This document shows, piece after piece, positions 26,905 through 34,071 of a DNA stretch of 64,000 nucleotides; positions within the stretch are counted from its first letter, which is position 1; each line of letters opens with the position of its first letter. The stretch is from contig CAZXIJ010000005.1 of assembly GCA_964640725.1 (NCBI GenBank), positions 127,235 through 191,234 on the forward strand. Reading direction: 5' to 3'. The position numbers were made by a program, and so were the translations under genes. This DNA is from CALHVX01 sp964640725. GTDB taxonomy: Bacteria > Pseudomonadota > Gammaproteobacteria > Pseudomonadales > Azotimanducaceae. The notes beneath the pieces were generated by a model. That model saw only the letters and a list, made by a program, of their open reading frames with translations, had not been told where the DNA came from and searched no databases.

Positions 26905-26919
26905 TCTCCTGCTAACCTA

Positions 26920-26947
26920 GCCGGCCTCATTTCGCTGCGAGGCCGGC
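26920..26947 (+). terminator. Stem-loop after pckA
   Basis: GCCGGCCTC and GAGGCCGGC form a perfect 9-bp GC-rich stem with a 10-base loop, starting 16 bases after the pckA stop. There is only a weak T-rich stretch afterwards (ATCTTCTTT), so termination strength is uncertain. Confidence 0.6.
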
Positions 26948-27006
26948 GCATGATCTTCTTTACCGCACCGCGCGCTCGCGCCTGCCCGCAAGCGTAGGCC
27001 TGCACC

Positions 27007-28614
27007 GTGACCCATCGCGCACCGTCTCTGCGAGCGCCGCTGCTTGCAGCGCTGAAATCCGACCTGTCGCTGCTGACCGAGCTCGGCCACGGCATCGAAA
27101 AAGAGAGCCTGCGCGTGCGTCCGGACGGCGCGCTGTCCGAACAGCCACACCCCCGGGCGCTCGGCTCGGCGCTTACCCATCCGAACATCACCACGGACTT
27201 CAGCGAAGCCCAGCTGGAGCTGATCACCGGCGTTCACGGCAGCGTTGAAGCATGCCTGGGCGAACTGCGAGATGTGCACCGATTCGTCACCGCCAAGCTG
27301 GGCCAGGAACGGCTCTGGCCCACCAGCATGCCCTGCGTGCTGGGCACCGATGCGGACATCCCCCTCGGCCGCTACGGGACCTCGAACATTGCCCGGGCCA
27401 AAACCATTTACCGCAGCGGTTTGGGCTACCGCTACGGCCGCCTGATGCAGACCATTTCCGGCGTGCACTACAACTTCTCGCTGCCGGACCGCTACTTTAG
27501 CCAGCAGGCCGCGGGCAGCAGCGCCGAGCGCGCGCTGCGCACCAGCAGCTACTTCGATCTGATTCGCAACTTCCGCCGCTACGCCTGGTTGCTGATGTAC
27601 CTGTTCGGCGCATCGCCGGCAATCTGCCGCTCCTTCGTGAAAGGACGGGAGCACCACCTGGAACCCTTCGACGAAGGCTCCCTGCACCTGCCCTACGGCA
27701 CGTCGCTACGCATGGGCCGGCTCGGCTACCAGAGCGACGCGCAAAGCGAGCTCCATGTCTCCTACAACTCGCTTGATGCCTATGCCGACACCATTATCGA
27801 TGCCCTGACCCGCCCCCACCCTGCCTATCAGGCCATTGGCGTGAAGGGCGAGGATGGCTACCGCCAGCTGAATGACTCGATCATTCAGATCGAGAACGAG
27901 TTCTACGGTGCGATCCGCCCCAAGCAGCCCACCGAAAGCGGCGAGCGGCCTCTGCTGGCCCTGAAGCGCCGGGGCGTTGCCTACGTCGAGGTGCGGTGCC
28001 TGGACTTGAACCCGTTCGATGCCATCGGCATCAGCGAGCAGGATGCCCGCTTTATCGATACGTTCCTGCTCTACTGCCTGATTGGCGACAGCGAGCCGGA
28101 TTGCCAGGAAGCCTCGCAGATCATGAACCAGAACCAGCAACGGGTGGTTGAAGAAGGACGTCGCCCGGGCCTGAGCCTCGAGACTATGGACGGCAGCGCG
28201 GCGATGCAGGATGTCGCAACCCAGGTCCTGGATCAGTGCGCCGAGCTGGCAGCCCTGCAGGACGAGGCAGCCCGGGAATCGGGGGGCAGCGAACAGCCGC
28301 TGTTCACCGAGGCGGTCGAGCAGGCACGCACACGGGTTGCGGACCCGGATAGCACACCTTCGGCGCGCATCCTGGAACGCATGCGCGCAGAACAGGTGCC
28401 GTTCTTCCGCTTTGCCATGAACCAGGCAGACGCGCACCGCAAGGCGCTGCTCGACATGCCTCTAAACGAAGCCGAAGCCGAGCACTTTGCCAAGCTTGCC
28501 AGCGAGTCCCTCGCCCAGCAGCAGGTGCTCGAAGCACCGGGCGAGCCGCCTTTCGAAGCGTTCCTGGAGCAGTATCTGGCGTTGCCGCCAGAGGCTCTGG
28601 CAGCCGCGAGCTAG
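27007..28614 (+). CDS. gshA: Glutamate-cysteine ligase
   Basis: A 535-residue proteobacterial-type gamma-glutamylcysteine synthetase, the first step of glutathione synthesis. Diagnostic stretches are GIEKESLRV, ITTDFSEAQLELIT, LWPTSMPC, SGVHYNFSLP and VEVRCLDLNPF. A GTG at 27007 is taken as start because the family N-terminus begins shortly before LTELGHGIEKE. No clear ribosome-binding site precedes it. It has normal length for the family. Confidence 0.94.
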   Translation: MTHRAPSLRAPLLAALKSDLSLLTELGHGIEKESLRVRPDGALSEQPHPRALGSALTHPNITTDFSEAQLELITGVHGSVEACLGELRDVHRFVTAKLGQERLWPTSMPCVLGTDADIPLGRYGTSNIARAKTIYRSGLGYRYGRLMQTISGVHYNFSLPDRYFSQQAAGSSAERALRTSSYFDLIRNFRRYAWLLMYLFGASPAICRSFVKGREHHLEPFDEGSLHLPYGTSLRMGRLGYQSDAQSELHVSYNSLDAYADTIIDALTRPHPAYQAIGVKGEDGYRQLNDSIIQIENEFYGAIRPKQPTESGERPLLALKRRGVAYVEVRCLDLNPFDAIGISEQDARFIDTFLLYCLIGDSEPDCQEASQIMNQNQQRVVEEGRRPGLSLETMDGSAAMQDVATQVLDQCAELAALQDEAARESGGSEQPLFTEAVEQARTRVADPDSTPSARILERMRAEQVPFFRFAMNQADAHRKALLDMPLNEAEAEHFAKLASESLAQQQVLEAPGEPPFEAFLEQYLALPPEALAAAS

Positions 28615-28630
28615 CGCGAGCGGCTCGCGC
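28614..28630. terminator. Stem-loop at the end of gshA
   Basis: GCGCGAG, loop CGG and CTCGCGC form a perfect 7-bp stem starting at the last base of the gshA stop codon. No T run follows. Confidence 0.5.
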
Positions 28631-28645
28631 CGCTGACGATGAACG

Positions 28646-28667
28646 CGTCCAACGCTAGCGTTGGACG
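28646..28667. terminator. Perfect 22-bp palindrome at the convergent gshA/FliL-like junction
   Basis: The left arm CGTCCAACGCT and right arm AGCGTTGGACG are exact reverse complements with no spacer. The palindrome covers the stop codon of the minus-strand FliL-like gene and lies 31 bases past the gshA stop. It is probably a bidirectional terminator or RNA-stabilising structure. Confidence 0.55.
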
Positions 28668-29095
28668 ATAAAGTTGGTGAACAGCAGGTCTTCGATCAGC
28701 GGCGTGCCTTCTTCGCTCTCCATGATCGTTCGCAGTTCTTCCAGGGCTTTCTGCCGCACGTGCTCTCTGGCTTCGCCCGTGACCACCGCCGACTCAGACT
28801 GCCGGGACAGCAGCAGGACCAGGGCGTTGCGCAGCGCTGGCAAATGATGATCCGCAGCGGCGACGCCCTTGTGCCCCTCCACCCGTAGCGCCACGTCCGT
28901 CTTGATATACATCAGCCGGGGCGTTGTGGTCGGCCCGAAATTGGTCACGAAGGTAGGCTTCAACTCGACGTAGCGGCTGTCCCGATCTGCCTCAGGCTCG
29001 GCCTCTTCGGCACTGACAGGCAAGGCCAGCGCCAGCGGCAGCAACAGCCACAGGACGCGCCTGGCGACCGCCGGTATCGGAGCTTTGGTGAGCAT
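28655..29095 (-). CDS. FliL-family protein, exported
   Basis: A 146-residue protein with an N-terminal signal or anchor (RRVLWLLLPLALALPVSA) followed by an acidic linker. The FliL-like domain has the strand pattern YVELKPTFVTNF, RLMYIKTDVALRVEG, then LPALRNALVLLLS and a final LIEDLLFTNFIVQ. FliL proteins sit at the flagellar stator, but no other flagellar gene is in this window, and FliL-like paralogues occur away from flagellar loci. Function here is therefore open. It is convergent with gshA. Confidence 0.78.
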   Translation of the reverse strand: MLTKAPIPAVARRVLWLLLPLALALPVSAEEAEPEADRDSRYVELKPTFVTNFGPTTTPRLMYIKTDVALRVEGHKGVAAADHHLPALRNALVLLLSRQSESAVVTGEAREHVRQKALEELRTIMESEEGTPLIEDLLFTNFIVQR

Positions 29096-29200
29096 GGTGT
29101 CTCCACAACTGCAAATTCCCCTTCAGCATAGTTGACGGACGCGGGCCAGCCAGTAGGCTGACGGGCCCGATAGCGAGCGTCATGCGAGGACTCCCCAATC

Positions 29201-30187
29201 ATGAAAGCGGTCCAGTGCCACGAGTACGGTATGCCTGAAACCCTGTCTTTGGACGAGATCGACGCGCCCGTTGCGAAGTCTGGCGAGGTGCTGGTGCAGG
29301 TCCGCGCGGCCGCTCTGAACTTTCCTGACGTGCTGATGATTCAGGGCATGTACCAGAGCCAGCCGCCGTTCCCCTTCATTCCCGGGGGCGAGTTCGCCGG
29401 CGACATCGTGGCACTGGGCGACGACGTCAAGGACTTCCAAGTCGGCGACGCAGTGTTCGGCGGCAGCGGCGTCGGCGCCATGGCAGAAACCCTTGCCACG
29501 CCGGCCGCTGCCCTGCGACGCAAACCAGCAGGCATGAGCTACGCGCAGGCCTCCGGTATCTCCACGACCTACGGCACCTCCTACTACGCCCTCAAGCAAC
29601 GCGCTGACCTCAAACCGGGAGAGACCCTGCTGGTCACCGGCGCCGGCGGCGGCGTCGGCCTGGCCGCCGTGGAACTGGGCAAGGCGATGGGGGCGCGCGT
29701 CATCGCAGCTGCCAGCAGCCAGGACAAGCTCGACGCCGCAGGCAAAGCCGGGGCCGATGAGTTTATCAACTACAGCAAAGACAGCCTGAAGGATCAGGTG
29801 AAGGCGATGACCGGGGGCAAGGGCGCCGACGTCATTTACGACCCGGTTGGCGGTGACCTGTTCGACCAGTGCATGCGCAGCATTGGCTGGTACGGACGGG
29901 TGCTGGTCATTGGCTTTGCCGCCGGAGATATTCCCAAATTGCCCATCAACCTGGTGCTGCTCAAAAGCTGCCAGGTCGTTGGCGTGTTCTTCGGTTCCTG
30001 GTCCGTGCGTTTTAAAGAAGAAGCGGCGCAGAATTTCAGGGAAATTCTGGCGCTGTACGAAGATGGCAAGCTGGACCCGCTCATCGGCGCGCAGCTGCCG
30101 CTGGCGCAATACGCCGAAGCCATGCGCACGCTCATGGAACGGCGCGCGATCGGCAAAGTCGTAGTGACCATGGAGAACGGCCAGTGA
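29201..30187 (+). CDS. NADPH:quinone oxidoreductase-type MDR protein
   Basis: A 328-residue zinc-free medium-chain dehydrogenase/reductase. The N-terminal GroES-like fold (PVAKSGEVLVQVRAAALNFPD, PGGEFAGDI) is followed by the Rossmann motif VTGAGGGVGLAAVELGKA and the sequence YDPVGGDLFDQCMRS. It lacks the zinc ligands of alcohol dehydrogenases, as quinone reductases and enoyl reductases do. The stop overlaps the dsbB start as GTGA, so the two are coupled. Confidence 0.87.
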   Translation: MKAVQCHEYGMPETLSLDEIDAPVAKSGEVLVQVRAAALNFPDVLMIQGMYQSQPPFPFIPGGEFAGDIVALGDDVKDFQVGDAVFGGSGVGAMAETLATPAAALRRKPAGMSYAQASGISTTYGTSYYALKQRADLKPGETLLVTGAGGGVGLAAVELGKAMGARVIAAASSQDKLDAAGKAGADEFINYSKDSLKDQVKAMTGGKGADVIYDPVGGDLFDQCMRSIGWYGRVLVIGFAAGDIPKLPINLVLLKSCQVVGVFFGSWSVRFKEEAAQNFREILALYEDGKLDPLIGAQLPLAQYAEAMRTLMERRAIGKVVVTMENGQ

Positions 30188-30717
30188 CCGCTGCCGCAGG
30201 CTGGCTGGGCGATCCGGGCGATAGGCTACAGCCGGGCGCCCAGTTCTGGGCCCTGGCCCTGGTGCTGAGCGGCGCCGGCGTGCTCGTCATTGCGCTGATC
30301 ATGGAGCACGGCTTCGCAATGGATCCCTGCCCGCTGTGCCTGATGCAGCGGGTCTGGGTGTTCTTCGCGGCGCTCATGGGCTATCTATCGTTAATCCACA
30401 ATCCGCGGCTCGGCATCTACCCGCTGCTGGCCATCGTCTGCGCCGGCATCGGCGCCTACTTCTCGCTCAAGCAGCTGCACCTGCAGTCTCTGCCCGCAGA
30501 CCAGGTGCCCGCCTGCGGCCCGGACCTGCAATACATGTTCGAAGTCTTTCCCCTGGCTGAAGTGCTGCAGGCCATGACGCAGGGCACCGGCGATTGCGCC
30601 AAGGTCTCCTTTCGCTTTCTCGGCCTGACGCTGCCGGGCTGGTCCCTTGTGGCCTATCTGTTCATGGCTGCGCTCGCCGCCCTGCAATGGCGCTCGGCGC
30701 TGCGCCAGCAACCCTGA
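30184..30717 (+). CDS. dsbB: Disulfide bond formation protein DsbB
   Basis: A 177-residue inner membrane quinone reductase that reoxidises DsbA. It has four hydrophobic helices, the first periplasmic Cys pair in DPCPLCLMQR (Cys49, Cys52) and the second pair in VPACGPDL and GTGDCAKVSF. The LCLMQR motif holds the quinone-contact Arg. A GTG start overlaps the preceding gene stop. Proximity to the Rsd/AlgQ gene matches my recollection of Pseudomonas. Confidence 0.92.
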   Translation: MTAAAGWLGDPGDRLQPGAQFWALALVLSGAGVLVIALIMEHGFAMDPCPLCLMQRVWVFFAALMGYLSLIHNPRLGIYPLLAIVCAGIGAYFSLKQLHLQSLPADQVPACGPDLQYMFEVFPLAEVLQAMTQGTGDCAKVSFRFLGLTLPGWSLVAYLFMAALAALQWRSALRQQP

Positions 30718-30722
30718 CCCGG

Positions 30723-30740
30723 GGCCGCGATCCGGCGGCC
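30723..30740. terminator. Stem-loop between convergent dsbB and pseudopilin genes
   Basis: GGCCGC, loop GATCCG and GCGGCC form a 6-bp GC stem in the 23-base space between the two stops. It may serve both genes. Confidence 0.4.
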
Positions 30741-31226
30741 TCAGCAGCCGCTGTCCAGCATCGTCACCGTGGCCTCGGCGCCATAGGTGGCTGCATAGCG
30801 ATAGATGAGCTTGCAGTTGTCCGGGTCGGCAGCGCCGTCCAAGGAGAACTCGGTCTGCAGCGCGCTGCTGGTGTCCAGGGAAAAACCGGACGAATCGATC
30901 CAGCGCGTAATGTGCGAGGCAAAGGTTGCGGCATTGGCCGTGGGGTACCCGTTATACATCTGCCCCGCCTGGCCGTCGGGGCTGACAATCGTTACAGCCC
31001 CGGACCAGTTGCTGACGTAACAGCCGCGCAGCAATCGACACTGCGCGTTCGCAAGGCTCATCGCGCTCAGCAGGCTCCCGCGCAGATCTCGCAGCGCCCC
31101 GGCGCGCGCTTCTTCGCTCACGTTCACAAACCGCGGTAACGCGATCGCAGACAAAATTCCAAGCAGCAGGATAACGACGACCAGCTCGACTAGAGTGAAA
31201 GCAGCGGTGCGTTTCGGCAAGGACAT
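30741..31226 (-). CDS. Type IV pilin-like / MSHA-type pseudopilin
   Basis: A 161-residue protein with a class III prepilin signal: a short basic leader, then AFTLVELVVVILLLGILSAI with Glu at mature position 5. The residue before the cleavage site is Ala rather than the usual Gly. The C-terminal part has four cysteines, including a final DSGC, consistent with a disulfide loop. No other pilus or secretion genes lie nearby, so it is an orphan subunit served by machinery elsewhere. Confidence 0.85.
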   Translation of the reverse strand: MSLPKRTAAFTLVELVVVILLLGILSAIALPRFVNVSEEARAGALRDLRGSLLSAMSLANAQCRLLRGCYVSNWSGAVTIVSPDGQAGQMYNGYPTANAATFASHITRWIDSSGFSLDTSSALQTEFSLDGAADPDNCKLIYRYAATYGAEATVTMLDSGC

Positions 31227-31373
31227 GGCAGTGCGAAATCAAGCGGGCCTGTCTCGACCATAGCAGCGATTCTGAACCTGTCAGGTCGGCGCAACGCACC
31301 CTCGATTGCGCCGGAAAACTGGCGCTACGGCGAATCGTTGCTAGCTTTAAGGTGACACTTGGAGGGAACACCC

Positions 31374-31886
31374 ATGGCCATCGCAACTGCCACCTTTGAT
31401 ACGAACAACGACGCGCAAAACGACCTGCTGTCGTTCGTCGAGCCCGGCTTTGAGTCACGCATCTTCGGCGATGAGCCGACCATGGCGCACGCCAGCAATC
31501 TGGCAACCTGTTTTGAGCCGGAGTTCGCGCTCGCCCGGCAGCGGGTGCTGAGCTACCTGGTCAAGCTGCATCGCGCCATCAGCCAGGATCTGCGTGACCT
31601 GTCGGAAACCCTGCTGCAGCGGTTCTGCCGCTCCCTCACGGACTACCTTTCCGCCGGCCATCAGCGCACCTGGGCTGCGGAGAAACCGGCCCCCCACCAG
31701 TACGTCGCCATGGCTTCGACCTCCCGGGAAGTGATGCGCTTTATCGACCTGTTCGCGCGTCTGGGGCCGAACCCGGACGGCGACCTGCATGTGTTGCTGA
31801 AGCATCTGGACCAGCTGGCGCTGACCCTGATCACCCGGATCGAGCTGGAAGACGAACTCGGGCTGGGCATGCGGCAGCCCGGCTAG
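31374..31886 (+). CDS. Rsd/AlgQ-family sigma-70 regulator
   Basis: A 170-residue protein. The GGAGGGAA ribosome site decides the ATG at 31374. The family signature is the stretch LLQRFCRSLTDYLSAGHQRTW, followed by helices ending in ITRIELEDELGLGM, as in Rsd/AlgQ. Rsd binds region 4 of the housekeeping sigma factor and lowers its use in stationary phase; AlgQ affects alginate and virulence genes. The N-terminal 45 residues are longer and less conserved than in E. coli Rsd. Confidence 0.8.
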   Translation: MAIATATFDTNNDAQNDLLSFVEPGFESRIFGDEPTMAHASNLATCFEPEFALARQRVLSYLVKLHRAISQDLRDLSETLLQRFCRSLTDYLSAGHQRTWAAEKPAPHQYVAMASTSREVMRFIDLFARLGPNPDGDLHVLLKHLDQLALTLITRIELEDELGLGMRQPG

Positions 31887-31908
31887 CCGCACCGCATCCC
31901 CACGCCCC

Positions 31909-32874
31909 ATGCCCGAACGCTCAAGAACGGCCCGAGGCCTGCTACTGCTGCTGGTACTCGGCGGCTGCAGCAACGATGCCGAACGATCCCTGGCGCTTGC
32001 GGCGCAGGGCGTGTACACCGCCGCCCTGAGCACCGACGGCCAGCTCGCCCTGGTGGGCTCGATGAACCACGGGGCCAGCCTCTGGCGCGCCAGTTCCCAC
32101 GAGCGCCTGTATAGCTGGAACCACAAGGGCGGCGACTTTTCGACCCTGGTCGCGACGGCCTTTTCCCCCGACGGCAAACGCGCCGTGACCAGCGATCCGC
32201 GAACCCTGGTCATCTGGGACACCGCCACGGGCAAAGACCTGGCGTTCTGGGGCCTGCCGGGCGCCGCCATGGACCTGGCCCTCGCCAACGACGGCCGCCG
32301 GGTGCTGCTCGGGCTCGAAGATCACAGCGCCGTGCTGTTCGATGCCGGCAGCGGCGCCCACCTGCAAACGCTGCTGCACGAAGGCGCTGTCGGCACGGTG
32401 GCCATGACCCGGAACGGCCGCCTGGCCCTGACCGGCAGCGACGACGAAATGGTTCGGTTGTGGGATCTGAGCACTGGCGCCCTGCGCATGCAGCTGGCCC
32501 TGGGCAATCCGATACGCACCGTCGCCCTCAGCGACGACGGCGCGATCCTGTTTGCGGCCAGCCAGGGCCAGCAGGTCGGAATCTGGCGCACCACAGACGG
32601 CACGCTGCGGCACGAGTTGCACAGCCGGAACCCCGGCATCACCAGCGCCCGCTTTTCTGCCGACGGCAGTCTGCTGCTCACCGGTCAGGCCAATGGTGAG
32701 ATGGCGCTGTACCGGGTCGAGACCGGTACAAGGATCGCTGCCTGGTCCCTGCAAAGTACAGGTAGCCTGACAGGCTCCGGCAAGGCGATTCTCAGCCTCG
32801 GCTTTACCAGCGACCCCAGCCAGTTTCTGGCCGTCACCAGCGACGGCCAGCTGAACACCCTGCGACAGCCCTGA
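31909..32874 (+). CDS. WD40-repeat lipoprotein
   Basis: A 321-residue protein with a lipoprotein signal (GLLLLLVLGGC, lipidated Cys20) followed by six to seven WD40/beta-propeller blades. Recurrent blade ends include AFSPDGKRAVTSD...LVIWD, DLSTGALRMQL and RFSADGSLLLTGQANGEMALY. It is probably an envelope-anchored propeller scaffold. Binding partner unknown. It begins 22 bases after the Rsd/AlgQ gene, so they may share a transcript. Confidence 0.85.
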   Translation: MPERSRTARGLLLLLVLGGCSNDAERSLALAAQGVYTAALSTDGQLALVGSMNHGASLWRASSHERLYSWNHKGGDFSTLVATAFSPDGKRAVTSDPRTLVIWDTATGKDLAFWGLPGAAMDLALANDGRRVLLGLEDHSAVLFDAGSGAHLQTLLHEGAVGTVAMTRNGRLALTGSDDEMVRLWDLSTGALRMQLALGNPIRTVALSDDGAILFAASQGQQVGIWRTTDGTLRHELHSRNPGITSARFSADGSLLLTGQANGEMALYRVETGTRIAAWSLQSTGSLTGSGKAILSLGFTSDPSQFLAVTSDGQLNTLRQP

Positions 32875-33256
32875 CAGTCAGGTGCGTTGCACCATTGCGG
32901 CCCGACTGGCAACCGGCTTCACCGAAGCTGCCGTTCGTCGCCAAGGCTTGAGACACCTCACAAGTTTTCACACTGAGCTTGTGGAGGCGCCGGAATTTCG
33001 GGTGCTATAGTCGGTGTCGTGGGACGGGATTCCACACGTAAGCAAGACACTTGAACACTTCGTTGCTGACCAGCGACGGCCCACGGCACCCCCAAAGACC
33101 CGCAGCGGCGCCCACTGAAGGCGTGCAAAGATGGATCGGGGCCGCCAGCAAGCATGCGCCGGATGACTCCGGCATCGCCGCCGGCAACGCAAGAGCCTGT
33201 TACTTTCGCGCAGACGCGCGCGTGTGCAAGGGCACACGGGGACACACGGGGCGGAC
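32875..33256. other. Intergenic region upstream of parA-like gene
   Basis: A 382-base stretch with no credible gene. It holds an imperfect inverted repeat (CCTCACAAG at 32956-32964 and CTTGTGGAGG at 32978-32987), a -10-like TATAGT at 33006-33011 and a repeated ACACGGGG just before the ParA start. The inverted repeat just before the -10 could be an operator for the downstream gene. Confidence 0.5.
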
Positions 33257-34027
33257 ATGCATCCGAACGCAAGACGGATTTTGGTAGTCAATGGCAAGGG
33301 CGGTTGCGGCAAGACAACCATCGCCACGAATCTGGCTATCGCCTATGCGGCGCGCAAGGAGCGCGTTGCGCTCATCGACAACGACCCCCAGGCGGCCAGC
33401 ACTTTTTGGGGCGAACAGCGCGGCGACGCGGCACCCAAGGTTGATGTCGTGCCAGCCTTCCGCCGGGCATCCATGTACGAAACGCAAGCCTTCCAGAACC
33501 GGCTGGCGCCGACCACCAGCCGAATCATCGTCGACGGGCAATCGAACGCCCGCGATCAGGACCTCGAGCTGCTGATCCGACAGGCAGACGTCATTCTGAT
33601 TCCGCTGCTGCCTTCGGCCATCGATATGCACGTGGGCGAGCGCTTTATCACCGAGCTCCTGACCCACCGGGTCTACCGGAACGCGCCACGACCGGTTGCC
33701 GCCATCGCCAACCGCGTCCAGCCGAACACCGAAACGCACCAGAAGCTTATGCAGTTCCTGAACTGCCTGGATGTGCCCTGCGTTGCGACCTTCCGCGACA
33801 GCCCGGTCTACACCCAGGCCGCAGAGCTGGGCCGGGGCGTGGTGGACATGAAAGAACATCGCGCAGCGCGCAAGGAGTGCGGTGCCTGGTGGCAGCTGGT
33901 GGACTGGATCGACGAACAGCCCAAAAGCGCCCGGGTCACGGTCAGCGAGCTGCGACAGCGGCCCAAGGCAGCGCAACGCCATGGCGATGCGCAGCCGGCG
34001 CCGTCCTCGGAAAGCCTTTCCGCCTGA
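33257..34027 (+). CDS. ParA/MinD-family ATPase (orphan)
   Basis: A 256-residue P-loop ATPase with the deviant Walker A motif KGGCGKTT at about residues 14-21, the A' box LIDNDPQAAS and a Walker B-like RIIVDGQSN. The Walker B is unusual: DGQ replaces the common DxP/DTP. The C-terminal 30 residues are basic and low-complexity. No parB gene or parS-like repeat follows, so this is an orphan ParA of the type that positions protein cargo or plasmid-like elements. I chose the ATG at 33257; an in-frame extension to 33224 looks spurious. Confidence 0.82.
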   Translation: MHPNARRILVVNGKGGCGKTTIATNLAIAYAARKERVALIDNDPQAASTFWGEQRGDAAPKVDVVPAFRRASMYETQAFQNRLAPTTSRIIVDGQSNARDQDLELLIRQADVILIPLLPSAIDMHVGERFITELLTHRVYRNAPRPVAAIANRVQPNTETHQKLMQFLNCLDVPCVATFRDSPVYTQAAELGRGVVDMKEHRAARKECGAWWQLVDWIDEQPKSARVTVSELRQRPKAAQRHGDAQPAPSSESLSA

Positions 34028-34071
34028 CCACTCTGACTTGAAGAGGGTCCCTGCGGGGGCACGCCAACGCC

